Assembly: GCF_030445035.2 (NCBI RefSeq)
Contig: NC_092216.1
Location: 13,021,405-13,085,404 of the forward strand
DNA from: Dasypus novemcinctus
Lineage: Eukaryota; Chordata; Mammalia; Cingulata; Dasypodidae
Length of the DNA: 64,000 bases
Direction: 5' to 3'
Part shown: piece by piece, positions 31,000 through 43,102 of the stretch
Layout of the letters: each line of letters begins with the position of its first letter
Numbering within the stretch: the stretch's first letter is position 1
Notes under the pieces: generated by a model
Database searches by the model: none
What the model was told of the DNA's origin: nothing
The model's input: the letters and a program-made list of their open reading frames with translations, nothing else
Position numbers and translations under genes: made by a program

Positions 31000-33000
31000 G
31001 GGAGGTAAGACTTTTTAATTGATATGGGATTCCCCTATTCAGGCCTGACCTATCACTCCAAACCTCACTCTCCACAAACCTGTCCAGTAGTGGGTATTGA
31101 CAGTAATTTCTAAAATTAGGTCCTTTCCTGAGCCTTTCCTCTGCCAAGTAAGAGACCTAACCATAAGCTAATCATAAGCTATTGATTTTTAATTGTCCCT
31201 GATTTCCACACCCCTTTTCTGGAATGGGATTTACTTCATACTCTGGAAGTATGCATCCATTTAGTAGGGATAAATAAAAACTCTAAGGTGCCTGTAGAAC
31301 AGCACTCAAAGGAAGAATGTGGAACTTTGTGTTCAGTTGTGGTTCTAGGTAGGGAAATAGATACCTTATCAATAGGTATAACCAGAAAATCAATAGTAAA
31401 GCAAAACCTAAGTCTGGGAAACTAGGGGTACCTAGAAGAGCTCTTTGGGTTCCCCCACTTTCCACTGTTTATTACATGAACCAGACCTTTCCTCATGGAA
31501 AGCAGCAACCCCTCAAGGAAGAAGCTGTGTAAGGCCTCCTGTCCATGATTTAAAAGTTCCTGGAAATGACCTCCTAATTCCCTGCAAGTTTCCTTGCAGC
31601 ATTCCCATTCTTCTATAAAAAAGCCCAATACCTACTGGTTCAAGCCTTAAGGGCAGTCAATATTTTTTATAATACCAATCTATCCCTTATACTCTGCTAA
31701 ACCAAGTCCCAGAAACTGCAGCTTGGCTTATTGTTCTTATCTTATAGGATGTCTTTTTCTGCCTCCACTCCACCTGGACCCCCATTTCCTGCCCTTGAAT
31801 GGCAACAGTCCAACTATAAAGCTCCAGTCCAGCTATGTGGACAGTGTTGCCACAAGGGTTCTGGGATAGCACCCATATTTTTGGGAATGCCTTACCTCAG
31901 GACCTAGCTGAACTTCACTTGCCCCAGAGTGTGCTTCTACAATAGATGGATGACTTGTGGCTTTGCAGTCTAATGAAGGAAGTTTCTGATGCCAGCACCA
32001 CTTTAGTCCTTAATTTCCTAGCTGATAGGGGCTAAAAGGTGTTGGCGTTCAAGGCATAATTCTCTTGGTGGAAAGTCTCCTTTATAGAGTTTCTTCTAAA
32101 TCAGGGGAAAGGTCTCTGTCCCCAGAAAGAGTTTAAGCCATCACTAGTATTCCCAAAGAAACAATTTCAGGATTTCCTAGGGATTGCTGGTTACAGTAGA
32201 CAGAGCAAACCCAAGTTTAGTAAAATAGCCTGTCCTCCATACCATGCTATAGTGGGGGCTGATAACCATCCCTTAGAATGAGAAACAAGCCAGGAGACTG
32301 CCTTCCATGCCTCCAACAGGCCTTAATTAGCCCTCTTGCCTTAGAATCCCTAGCTAGACTCTCTGGATGTATATAACTTAGAAGCTCAAGGAGAGCTAGT
32401 CAAGAAACTGGGTGGGATTACTTGACCAGTAGCTTATTTCTCCAAACTCCTGGATAACACAGTGCAGGGATATCCACCTTACTGGAGAACAGTGGGGCAA
32501 CCACCCTTTTAATAGAACAAACTAGGAATCTTGTGGCTCAGCAATTGAACTCCTGTCTACCATGTGGGAGGTCCTGGGTTTGGTTCCTGGGACCTCATAA
32601 AAGGAAGACAAGTGCACAATGAATAGACAGTGGACACAAAAACCAATGGGGTAGGGAGAATAAACAAATAAATTTTTAAAAAATTAATAAAATAGAACAA
32701 GCCACCAAATTAACCTGAGGCAACCTCTCAGAGTCTTCACTGCATATCAAGTGAAAGACAAGCTTGAGGCCAGGGGCCAGCAATGGCTTACAGGTAAACA
32801 GTTGATTAATGCCCATATGCCACCCTGCCAGGGCTAAGTGTTTCCCTCAGGAATAGAAACAGCAAGTGAGGTGAGTAGGATCCTTTCAGCTTAGCCATTT
32901 AAGGATTGCTATGGGTAACTTTTGCTCACCAAAGTTTTGAAAACCAGGATTAAAAACTGGCAGGAGAACAGGCCTCAATCCCAATTAGAACCAAAATAGA
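31000..33000 (+). pseudogene. pol: Class I ERV pol remnant (RT to RNase H)
   Basis: Stop-riddled plus-strand retroviral pol. Reverse transcriptase is recognisable from about 31680: PETAAW near 31708-31725, a WTVLPQGF-like stretch near 31838-31865, and AELHLPQ then YMDD (normal form Y-x-DD) at about 31907-31954. The thumb/connection reads FLGIAGYSR near 32178-32204, and early RNase H-like sequence resumes at 32700 after a SINE. In an active virus this is the polymerase; here several stops (for example before MDD) and shifts make it inert. The YxDD context and FLGIAGY phrase fit gammaretrovirus-like ERVs. It lies between LTR-like copies 2 and 3, so these three pieces may be one deleted provirus in plus orientation. 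Confidence 0.75.
32521..32689 (+). mobile_element. tRNA-derived SINE with 10-bp target duplication in ERV pol
   Basis: tRNA-like head with GTGGCTCAGCAATTGAAC (A box) and GGGTTTGGTTCC (B box), then an A-rich tail. Flanked by AATAGAACAA at 32511-32520 and 32690-32699. Removing it rejoins the ERV pol sequence. Confidence 0.9.
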
Positions 33001-33340
33001 AGGGACCTTATTCTGTGGGTTTAATTACTTCCACAACTTATTAAAGTTATGGTAATTGCCAGGTGGGTGCAGTAATCCTTAGTGAGGCCAACTTCCCAAG
33101 GAAGTGCCAGCTCCATCAGAAGCACCTGATGGGATGTAAGATTGCCAGTCACTGGATGATCTGAAATCCCTCTTCAAGAGACAAAGCTAAGTAGTGTCTG
33201 TGTCAAAGCCAGCTGTTCCTGCTAACTCTAGCCCAGATGACAATTGCTGGGGGGAAGCTGAGCAAGGCACCCCTGCTCCCATTTCCTGTAGTTTCTCCCT
33301 AAACAATAACTAAAAGGATGCCTCTTTTCATCCTCTCCTC
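33001..33340 (+). mobile_element. Class I ERV 3' remnant
   Basis: No open frame. Collinear in reverse complement with 22510-22740, the inverted ERV segment beside the provirus. Lies between pol and LTR-like copy 3. Confidence 0.55.
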
Positions 33341-33835
33341 ACTGTCCAATGCTGATTTACAGGCTACAGTTCCCCATTATAGATTACAAATGCCCAGGTT
33401 TTACCTGTGTGGTCATCATAGCAGAGGGAAAACAGCAAGAGCAGGGTGCAGAGGGCAGGAACAGACACAACTAGGACTGGCAAAGGCAAGAGTGGGTGTC
33501 CAAAGAGAGAGAGAGAGAGTGCGTTCAGGCCTTGTGCCTGCTTTTGGAACCATTAATTATCCCATCACTTTGCTAATGACAGGGGAGGAGTTCCAGCTGT
33601 TGGCTGTTTTGATTGATTACCCCCCATCCATCCCTAGCAGGGCCCAGTGATAACACCCTTGGGGAATATCCAGGGCTTCTCCTGGCTTCCAGAGGAAATC
33701 TTCTTCTAAATGGCAGAATCCTAGGCTAGGTCTTCCATAGCCATCTTGGGGGTACTGATGTCCCCGTGGGCTTCTTGCCAGGTTACAGACCCATCTATTA
33801 TTCCGTATCTTACTAGCAGGCTTCATTAGAGCCCA
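33341..33835 (+). mobile_element. ERV-associated LTR-like repeat, copy 3
   Basis: Most complete copy of the repeat also at 21590 and 30025. Contains GCAGAGGGCAGGAAC near 33447, ACCATTAATTATCCCA near 33549 and CTGTTTTGATTGATTACC near 33604. Contains a short GA run at 33507-33518. Confidence 0.6.
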
Positions 33836-33885
33836 GTGCCTTTGTGTGTGCGTGTGTGCATGCACGCACATGCATGTTTCTGAGC
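33836..33885. repeat. GT/GC-rich simple repeat
   Basis: Imperfect alternating purine-pyrimidine run (GTGTGTGCGTGTGTGCATGC and on). Confidence 0.8.
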
Positions 33886-35155
33886 ATGTGCACTGCCCTT
33901 GATATAGCATGTGCTCTTTAAAGTCCTTATTTCCTAAAGTATCTCATTCCTGTCTCCCAAGTTTTTGGTTAATCTATTATTTGTGCCAAATGTCATCAGT
34001 TGGCATAGGTAGCAAAGATTAAATCATTTGTCTGTTATGTTTAAAAAAGCACTTTCCAGTTAGCAGCTCTAGCGTATGGCTGAGTTTTGAGTTAAGTGAG
34101 TTTAGAGAAAAGTCTTTTGAGCCAGACTTCCAGGTATTCACAATTCAATGTGATGAATTTGCTCCCTTCAGTACTAGTATCTGGAATGCAGGCTATTATT
34201 TTTCAAGTCTACCAGATTGGTTTTGACAGGTTTTGCCAGTTTTTAAATTGCTTTTATGAAGGGGTAAAATTTTTCATTTCCTTAATCTGCAATTTTTGAG
34301 GACACCCAATAAATTTTTAATTCTAATTGTTTTGTAAGATGGAAAGGGAAACATTGTTATTACAAAACTGTGAACCTTAAGCATGTTTTCTCTGAGTATT
34401 TAGCATGATGTTCTGCACTATGTTGGGTACAGAATAGGTGTGATTGGCCCCTTTTGACCATAGACTGCTCCAAAAATGACTGACTCCACTAAATGGAGCT
34501 GCTCTGCTTCAAGATTTAGATCAAATTCAACCCTATTCACTCTCTCATTCTTGTCTCCAGAATGGAGAATGATGGGAAGTTCCCATAAGGTTAGTAGCAG
34601 ACTCTTCCCATACAAGTAACTGGATCTATTGCAGCTTTGACTATATTTGCAGATATAGCATCACAGAGCTCTTCTCCTAGACACCTGCAACAACCAGATG
34701 CTGCTCCCTCCTTAGAGGTGTTTCACCTCTACAAAATGTCACTTATAAATAACTGAATTATAATAATCACAATACCTTCCCTTTGTTCCCCTCATTTGTT
34801 GCTAACATGTTTCTGTAACATGCTGAATCTTCCTCTCAATTGTTCAGTGAACAAATGATCAGTTCTTTACGTAAAATCCTCTTTGTCAAAATAAATGGGA
34901 AGGTATTTGTTTTCTGATTCAATTGGCTAATTCCTAATTGTGAGACACCTCTCAAGAGTTTCCTTTTGATATACCATATGACACCCTCTCCTATCTCCCA
35001 TTTCTCAGTGTACTCATTTTTGTCATAGAATTACCATGCTGAATTGTTTTGACTTCTCAGCATCTTATCTCAGGCAGGACTGGGTACACAAATTGTGGGG
35101 TCCAGTGAAAAGCAAAAATGCAGGCACTGTGTTAAAAAGAAATTATTAAGAATTG
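33886..35155. other. Anonymous DNA
   Basis: Nothing recognised. Short frames (for example 34096-34299 plus) have no known domain. Confidence 0.4.
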
Positions 35156-35157
35156 TA

Positions 35158-35330
35158 TGGGGAAGTGGATGTGGCTCAGGTGATTAGGCTCCCCTTGGAC
35201 CGGGAGCCTCCTGGTGAAGGCAAGCTGGCCCACGTCGCTGCAGAGAGCTTACTGCAGAGAGGCTGAGCAAATAACGAGGGGAGTGGGTGGAGAATAAATA
35301 AATAATTTTAAAAACAAAACAAAACAAAAC
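35158..35330 (+). mobile_element. tRNA-derived SINE, short form
   Basis: Head GGGGAAGTGGATGTGGCTCA at 35159 followed by a body and a tail of AAAAC repeats (35309-35335). Flanks AATTGTAT and AACTGTAT are a weak candidate target duplication. Confidence 0.75.
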
Positions 35331-35351
35331 AAAACTGTATTTCAGTGATAG

Positions 35352-35944
35352 TGTTAGGCCTCAAAGCAAGACCTTTATGAATAACCAGAGATGGCATGGA
35401 GAAAACTTCAACACACGACTTAGGTAAACTCACATTTATTATGTCTGCAGAGGTAAGGAGCCAAGGCCAGTCCAAAGTGACTCAGACCTGACTCCCTGTG
35501 CTGCAGTTTCAGTCTTGCTTAAATATCTAAGTTACTACTTAGCATTTGCTTTGGTTATGCATTAGTTTTTATACATATGGATGAACACACATAGCTGGTT
35601 ATATAATTGTATGATTAGCATGTTCAGGAAATCACACCTGCACATACATTGCATGATCAAAAAAGGGGCGGATAACTCCACCCCTGGGTGGGAATTTTAT
35701 TACATTAATTAAGCAAGTTGAAGTGAGGACAGCAAGGGCTGCTTCTGCACAGGTCCAGCCAACTGGTTGAAGCTGGTTTTTACACTTCATTGCTTCAACA
35801 GGATACTCTTGACCACTAAAAGTGGAATTTGGCCCAAAGAGAGGGTTGCATTTCATTACCTTCTGATTTACATATAATTCTTTTCTTTGTATCTTAGCAA
35901 CAGGGAGAGAAACAAGTTACTTTCAGGTATTCGGTCATCCTACA
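35352..35944 (-). mobile_element. LTR-like element, about 590 bp
   Basis: On minus it starts TGTAGGATGACC (35944) and ends CCTAACA (35352). A TATAAAAA lies near 35574-35567 and an ATAATAAATG signal near 35445. The layout fits a retroviral U3-R-U5. No target duplication was found, so the call rests on the termini and promoter/polyA layout. Confidence 0.55.
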
Positions 35945-36329
35945 TCCATCACTAGCAGGGGATTAAGCCACGGGTCCTCTAAGCTAAGGCCATGAGTGTC
36001 TGTACAGGTCACAAGCCCATCACCCTGTCCCTGATCCCAGGACAATAGCTGTGTAGATCAGTCATCATCTCTCCTCTCCGTAATGACAAATCAGGTAACT
36101 TTGAACAAATGTGATGAGTAATTTAAAAAGAAAGAGTTAAAATAACACAGGGGAAAACGTGATTAACATGAGTTTTGGAAGGCTCACATAAGGTAACAGA
36201 AAATAGAAGGCTGTGGCACCCGTCTTAATCAAGATCTTAATAACATGAACTGGAAAGAACAAGGGAGAGTTAGCTGAGACTGCACAGAATAGTCAGTGAC
36301 AGCGAGGGGAGTGTGGACAGAGCCTCCCT
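35945..36329. other. Anonymous DNA upstream of CpG island
   Basis: No repeat or gene recognised. CpG density rises toward its right end. Confidence 0.4.
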
Positions 36330-37320
36330 CCTCTGAGAAGACAAGTAACATCCTCAGAAGCGGATCCTCTCCCAACGCCGTTCTGGGCATGTATAGGAAC
36401 CCGCCCTGGTGCAGGCGCTGTAGTTTCCTCAGTAACCGGAACGGCGCATTTCCGGTGGGAGATTGCATTCTCTAAATACCACTTAGGCTACCCGAATCTA
36501 CCACCCTTCCAGTAAGCACCTGCCCTCTGGGTCCTACAAGGAAATCTCGCGAGACCCTTTCGACAGTCCCTAGCGGCGCCATCTTTGTTCAGGGCAAGCG
36601 CCAGGGTCGAACTGGGTCATTGAAGGGGGCGGTTCCCTTGCCGAGGTGTAGCGGAGGCTGGAGCCCCGAGTCGCAGACTGGCTTGTGAGGGGGTACGCAC
36701 CCAAGGCAGAGCGGGAGAAAGGGCGCGGGGCGGCATATGCCGGATTGGGTCCCCTAGCTGTGTGCCTCTGCAGAGAGTGGGTTCGGGTGGGGAAACGCTG
36801 CCCGCCGGGGTCCGGGCGTGGTGGCTGCGTGGGACCCGGAGCTGCGGCCGCTTTGTAAGGACAGGTTTGGAGTCCTGTCACCTGAGCAGGCCGGGGCGTG
36901 GGGGTTAGGGAAAGCCGCCCCGGGGAGGTCCAGGTGACTCCCACACCCCGGGTGGGGCGGTGTGTGTGCGCGTGTGTGCGGGTGTCCCGGGCTCTGTTCC
37001 GCCTAGGACAGCAAACTCCCGGGACTATGATGCTGTAGCATGTTTGCGCGGAGCCTAGTGCGTGGACGCCTGCCCCAGACGCCGCAGAAGGCGAGGAAAG
37101 AGGGAGGATGTGCAATTGGGGAGGGCACTTAGGTTTCGTCTTCCGGACTATATGGAAAGGTGGCTTGGGTAATCTTTCAACACCAGCAAAGTGCTGGGGA
37201 ATGGGGCCTAGTAGACCGAAGCTGAGGCTGTTTAGAGTGTCGCGAAACGTAGGGAGGGTCAACGGTAGTAGTAATAGTTCTAGCGGCGTATTGCAATTGA
37301 GTGTTGGCAGGTGTTGATTA
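36330..37320. promoter_or_regulatory. CpG island with housekeeping-type promoter motifs
   Basis: Sharp rise in CpG and GC content against AT-rich surroundings. Motifs seen: palindrome TCTCGCGAGA at about 36545-36554 (bound by BANP/ZBTB33-type factors in mammals), an ETS-like ATTTCCGG near 36449, a YY1-like GCGCCATCTTTG at about 36576-36587, and GC boxes (GGGGGCGG near 36624, GGGGCGG near 36954). The order TCTCGCGAGA, then YY1-like site, then gene body suggests plus-strand transcription, toward the TAB3 copy 14 kb away. A first exon cannot be assigned. It is not part of any repeat I recognise. Confidence 0.8.
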
Positions 37321-38269
37321 AAGAGAATGCTTACATTCACGTACAGAACATCGTACAAGCAGTCATCAGATTAGATTTAGTCTTAGTTGGAAAAACAAGA
37401 AATTGGGTATATTCTTAGTTGGGGAAACAAATTAGGTTTCCTTCTTGTTGGAGTTAGGAAGTTCACTAGTGTGTGAGGGTTTGTACAGTTCATAGGATAT
37501 TTTGGAATGGGGGTTAGGCAGAATGTAAAGTAAGTTTCATATGTAAGTCCCCATTTTTGATGAGTTTACATGTAAAGCATTTCTGTTTTATTTAGACTTA
37601 ATTTCTTTAAGTTCCTTAAGAAAACTTGTCACTTTTGGTTAAGACAGTATGGTCCCCAGTGATCACAAAGTGTACTTTTGGCATGTAAAAGGCTTTATTT
37701 CTAGTTTGTAGAAGAACAATGTGTGTGTGGGGGGGACTCAATAATCTTTGTGTTTTTCATTTAATCTCTGGACGGAGGATTAGGGGATTTTTTGTTTGCT
37801 TGCTTGAAAAACGACTTACAGTAGTAGGCAGGAATATTTTCTAAAAGGAAGACATATTTTGATGCCTGGTTTCTTAAAGGAACGTTTAATTTTGCAAAAT
37901 TAAATTAGAAAGGGAATAACCATGTAATTTCGAAGTCTTTTATGAATTCTGGAAGAATGCAAGTATACGCCAATACCTACTTTTACATCAAGTGTTAGGA
38001 GATATTCCAAGTTACAGTTTTACCTAAACTTGTGACTTAATCAAAAGCCAGTTAGATATTGATGGATGTAAATATTAAAAAATTTTTTTTCTTCTTCACA
38101 TTTGACAGAAAGTAATCTGCTCAGTGTGGTAGACAACATTGAAAGTTTCTTTCAGTACCTCCTGGTTTTGAGTCCTGGATAATTCCCTTCTCCTTGACTA
38201 TTTACTAGACTTGAGTTCTTTCTGTAGAATACAATACATACAGCAAAAGTAATGCTATTTACTTTATTA
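37321..38269. other. Anonymous, probably intronic or intergenic DNA
   Basis: AT-rich sequence directly downstream of the CpG island. No exon with coding potential seen. Confidence 0.4.
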
Positions 38270-38715
38270 ATAGGTTACAAAAAGATTCTAGTTTCAGTCT
38301 TGTTTGACCTCTCTTCTTGCTGACTTTTGGTGGACTCTACCTGCCACATTGTGAACTGTCCAAAAGAGAGGCCCCTGGTGGCAAACAGCTGACAAAAGCC
38401 TGTGACTCATGAAAACCTGAAGCCCCACTCCAAAAACCTGTGGCTGGTGAGGAACTGAGGCCCTCACTCCGGAAAAGAAGGAACGAAATCCTGCCCATGC
38501 CACTTGAGTGTGCTTGGATGTGGGTGCTACCCCATTTGAATCTTGAAATGGCTGTAGCCCTTCCTGACATTTTGGTAATAGCCTGTGAAAGAGACCAGAG
38601 ACAGAAAACCCAGAAAATCCTCCCAGATTCCTAACCACTGAAAACTGAAAAATTTTTGTTGTTTTAAGCAGCCGATTTTGGGCATATTATTTTACATAAT
38701 CAATGTTAAGTAATT
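38270..38715 (+). mobile_element. MLT1-like MaLR LTR
   Basis: The 3' end carries the MaLR hallmark order CCCAGATTCCTAACCACTG, then GTTGTTTTAAGCAGCC, then TTTTGGGCATATTATTTTAC. It is diverged, as expected for an element predating placental radiation. Confidence 0.65.
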
Positions 38716-38724
38716 CACTTAGTC

Positions 38725-39136
38725 AATATGAATTTATTTTATTTTATTTATTTCTCTCCTCTTCCCGCCTGCCCCCCTGAGTTGTCTGCTTTTTGTATCC
38801 ATTCTCTGTGTGTTCTTCTGTGTTTGCTTGTATTCTTGTCAGCAGCACCTAGAATCCATGTCTCTTTTTGTTGTGTTATCTTGCTGTATGTGTGTGGCCC
38901 CAATCCTTGGGCAGGCTGCAATTTTTTTGTGCAGGGTGCCTCTCCTTACAGGGCATGCTCCTTGCGTGTGGGCTCCCCTAAACGGGGGACACCCTTGTGT
39001 GACATGACACTCATTGCACGCATCAGCACTGTGCATCGGCCAGCTCACCACATGGGTAGGCAGGCTCTGTATTTGAACCTTGGACCTCCCATGTAGTAGG
39101 CGGATGCTCTATCCATTGGGCCAAACCCGCTTCTCT
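38725..39136 (-). mobile_element. Long-form armadillo SINE, diverged
   Basis: Minus-strand copy of the family at 4962 and 60032, with tRNA-like head at 39136-39060 (TTGGCCCA...ATAGAGCATCC order on minus) and TTTTATTTTATTT tail side at 38730. More diverged than the other two full copies; no clear target duplication. Confidence 0.85.
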
Positions 39137-39775
39137 TCTTTCCCTTTTTTTAAAAACAGTTCTTTTCCTTAATTATGGTTACCTTGCTAGGTACAGATTA
39201 CCCCGGGGAAAAGCAGCATGCAAAGCATGCTCATATTGAGTATATTCAAGTACTTGATTGCTAGGTTATGTAGATTAACATTTAATCTAGATAGCTGTCA
39301 TATGCTGTTAATAGTCTTAACACATTGTACATAATGTCTCCAATCTCCAGTATTCTTCAGTAACATTCTGAAGGACATGATGCAGCTGATAAGTTGTAGA
39401 ACAAAACCTCAAATTAAGTGTATCTGATTCTAAAGAATGTACTGTTTTTTCTATGCGTAAGCCCCCTGATCAAGAGACTAAACATCAACTTTATTAGTTA
39501 TCCAGAAGATCTACTTTATGATCCTTTCCAGTCCCCTGTACCTCCCTTAGCACCTAAAGTAATAATTTCCTGACTTCTAACCCTATACATTAGTTTATTT
39601 CTCTTAGGAATTAATATGAATTGAATCCTATATCATTATACTTGGTTGTGTGTGATTTCTTTTGTTTAATAGTGTTAATTTGAAATTCTTCTATTTGTGT
39701 ATACATTAGATTCCTCCAGTGTACTCCATTACGTTTTCCTTTCTATTGTTGATGGACATTTAATGTCAGTTTGCA
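39137..39775. other. Anonymous DNA
   Basis: No recognised feature over about 640 bp. Confidence 0.4.
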
Positions 39776-40400
39776 CATTGTGACCTTGGCTTATAGAAGA
39801 GAAAGATTATTAAACAGAATGCAAAAAATAGTAACTACATTTAAAAAGTTGAAAATTGGAACTTCATTAAAATTCAGAACTTTATTCATCAAAAGACAGC
39901 ACTAATGGAGGAAAAGGGCAAGCCAAAACTATGAATATATATGTTGGAGTCTCATATACAAACTGTATAAAGTGGACTGCAAATACTGAGAAAATATCCA
40001 GGCAAATAGAAAAATAAATAAATAAGCAATTTACAAAAGCACATTTTAAATTATAAATAGCTATATGAATAAAAGATATACACCCCTCATTACTCATCAG
40101 GAAAGTGCACATCAAGATAACAGAAATATTACATACCTGCCAGATTTGCTTATATGAAAAAGACAGAAAATACCAAGTGTTAGCCATGATATGGAGCAAT
40201 CAGAAATTTCATAATGTTGGTGGGAATACAGATTTGTGCAACCACTTTGGAAAACTGTGAGGAATAGCATTAATACAATTCTATTATGATTTTGTAATTC
40301 CACTCCCAAGGATATGTATTCAACTGTAATATGCATCCAAGGGAACCTATGTAATAGATTTTTTATCCACCATTATCCATTAATAAAATGATAAAACTGT
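39776..40400 (+). mobile_element. Old L1 3' end fragment
   Basis: Degenerate plus-strand L1 ORF2 C-terminal region and beyond. The AACTTCATTAAAATT...TTATTCATCAAAAGACA order near 39862-39896 and the AACCACTTTGGAAAACTGTG phrase near 40239 are typical of mammalian L1 ORF2 ends. Confidence 0.7.
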
Positions 40401-40640
40401 GGAACATTTTATATTGTTCCTTTTCCATCTTGAATCTCTATTTTTCTACTTGCCAAATAATTTTATCATAATTAGTTCATTTTACAACTGAAACTTTATT
40501 GTACTGTTCTGTAACAAAAATAAGTGTATAAATTGAAATAAACTTTTTTCTCAGATCATAGATCTTTGTAATGTTAACTTTTACTCTAAAATGTAATTAA
40601 CTTACCATTATACTTATTTTAAGTACACAATCAAAACAAC
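40401..40640. other. AT-rich anonymous DNA
   Basis: No recognised feature. Confidence 0.35.
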
Positions 40641-43030
40641 ATTAAGTGCAATCTAAGAGAAACAATGTAATATCACAATAGAATGAAGGGAAGAATCCCA
40701 CATCGTCATCTCAGTTGATTTAGAAAAGGCATTTGACAAAATCCAGCACCCTTTACTGATAGGAACATTCATAGGACTAGGAATAGAAGAGAACTTCTTC
40801 AGTATGATAAAAACCTCTATGAAAAGGCCACAGTTAAAATGGTACTTAATGGTGAAAGCCTGAAAGCTTTTCTTCTAAAATAAGGAACAAGATAATGATG
40901 CCTGTTTTAACCAATACTGTTTGACATTGTACTATTAGTTCTGGCCAGAGCAAGTAGGCAAGGAACAGGCTACAAGGAACATTCACAATTGAGAGGAAAC
41001 AATATTACTGTTTCTGTTCACAGTGACAGGATCTTATAAATCTATAAATCCCAGAAAATCTACAAGAAAGGTACTAGAGCTAGTAAATGAATTCAGCAAA
41101 GTGGCAGGGCCCAAGATCAAAGCACATAAATCAGTAGTTTTTCTATTTTCAAGCCAGAAACAATCCAAAAAGAAGAACAAAATTCCATTTACAGTAGCAC
41201 CTAAAGAATAAAATATTTAGGAATAAATTTAACCAAGGTTGTAAAGGTCTTGTACATGGAAAACTGCAAAGCTTCTTTGTTGCAAGAAATCGAACAAGAC
41301 CTAAATAAATGGAAAGTGGGCCTATACCCTGGATTTTAAGACTTAATATTGATAAGATGTCAGTAATATTCAAAGTGACTTAGAAGTTAAACTTAATCTC
41401 AAGAAAAAGCCAACAGTCTGTGCAAAATGGGAAAACTAATTTTCAAATCCATTTGGAATGGTCTTGAAAAGAACAAAGTTGGAGGGGGTCACACTTTCTG
41501 ATTTTAAAACTTATTTTAAAACTATTGTAGTAAAAGCAATTTGGTACTGGTATAAGGAAAGATGTATAGGCCAGTAAATAGAATTGAAAGTTCAAAAACT
41601 CACCTATGGCCAACTGATTTTGACATGTGTGCTATGTCCATTCAGTGGGGAAAGAAATGTCTGTACAAAAAATGATGCTAGGAAAATTGCATCTCCATAT
41701 CCAAAAAGAATGAAAATGATGCCTTCCTCCTCTTATGTACAAAAACTCACTCAAAATGGACCAATGACCTAAGACTCAGAGCTAACACTGCAACACTTTT
41801 AGAAGAGAGTAAAGTTACTCAAGGACCTTGTAATAGGCAATGGATTCTTAAACTTCATAACAAAATCAAGAACCACAAAAGAAAAAATAAATACATTGGC
41901 CTTCATGAAAATTAAAACCTTTGTTGCACAAAAGAACATTATCCAGAAAATGAAAAGACAACAAAATGGAAGAAAATATATCTGATAAGTGTTTAATATC
42001 CAGCATATAAAAGACTACCAATAACTCAGTACCAAAAAGACAACCCAATTAAAAATGGTCAAGGAACTTAAATAGCTAGTCCCCTGAGAAGATACACAAA
42101 TGCACAATAAGCATATGAAAAGATTTTGGACATCGTTAACCAGTAGAAAAATGCAAATAAAAATCACGAGTTAGCCTTCACACCCACTAGAATGGCCATT
42201 AAAAAAAAAAAGAAAAAAAGGAAAATAACTGCTAGCAAGGATGTGGAAGTTTAAAATGGGGAAGCTGCCTTGGAAAACAGTTTTATGGTTCCTTAAAATG
42301 TTAAACATGGAAGTTACCATGTGACCTGGCAAATCCCAATCCTGGGTACCTACCCAAAAGAATGAAAAGGAGAGACTCAGAAAGTTTTACATTAATATTC
42401 TTCATAACCAAAAGGTGAAAGTAATACAAATATTCACCAACAAATGAGTGGATAAACAAAGTGTGATGTGTACATAAAATGGAATATTATTTAGCTGTAA
42501 AAAGGAATGATGCTGCCCAGCATGAAAGTGCAGCCTGCCTAAGAATGGTCCTGCCCACACGGAGAGCTGACACAACAAGATGACGCAACAAAAAATAGAC
42601 ACAGATTCCCGTGCTGCTGACAACAACAGAAGTGGACAAAGAAGAAGCAGCAGCAAATAGACACAGAGAATATGACAACTGGAGTGTGGGGGGGAGGGGA
42701 GAGAAAGAAATATTAAAAAAAAATAAAAAAAGGAATGATGAATGCTACAGCATGGATGAACCCTGGCCATAATGTTGAGTGCAAAAAGGTAGAAACAATA
42801 GGACAAATGTGTGATTCCTTTTATGTGAAATACCTAAATATGCAAATTCACAGACAAAAAGAAGATTAGACATTACATAAGTGGGAAGAGAGGAGAGTTA
42901 GTGCATAATAGGTACAGGGTTTCTGTCTGGGGTGATGGAAAAGTTTAAATATTTCATATTGATAACATTACAAATGTTACTAATCCCATTTGTATATTTA
43001 AAAGTGGTTGAGATTTGAGTTTTTAGGTAG
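40641..43030 (+). mobile_element. L1 ORF2 remnant and 3' UTR, interrupted by a SINE
   Basis: Plus-strand L1 from the RT region (FDKIQHP-like at about 40731-40752) through LYSQ-like and C-terminal ORF2 to the 3' UTR (NATAWMNP-like near 42742, then a GTGATGGAAAAG phrase near 42932). Many stops. Split by the SINE at 42513-42726. Confidence 0.75.
42513..42726 (+). mobile_element. 5'-truncated long-form SINE with 14-bp target duplication
   Basis: Lacks the tRNA-like head and starts inside the GC-rich body (CAGCCTGCCTAAGAATGG near 42531). Ends in an A/T-rich tail. Flanked by AAAAAGGAATGATG at 42499-42512 and 42727-42740. The insertion is in L1 3' sequence. Confidence 0.93.
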
Positions 43031-43102
43031 TATATAGGCTACAACAATTAAGATACTGGGTGGGTGGAGGGGACTGAAAAGACTATGAGAATTAAAAGTA
43101 AT

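Noticed and set aside
36570..37358. 262-codon minus-strand frame across the CpG island
   Set aside because: Low stop density in GC-rich DNA; no domain, and the promoter motifs suggest the opposite direction.
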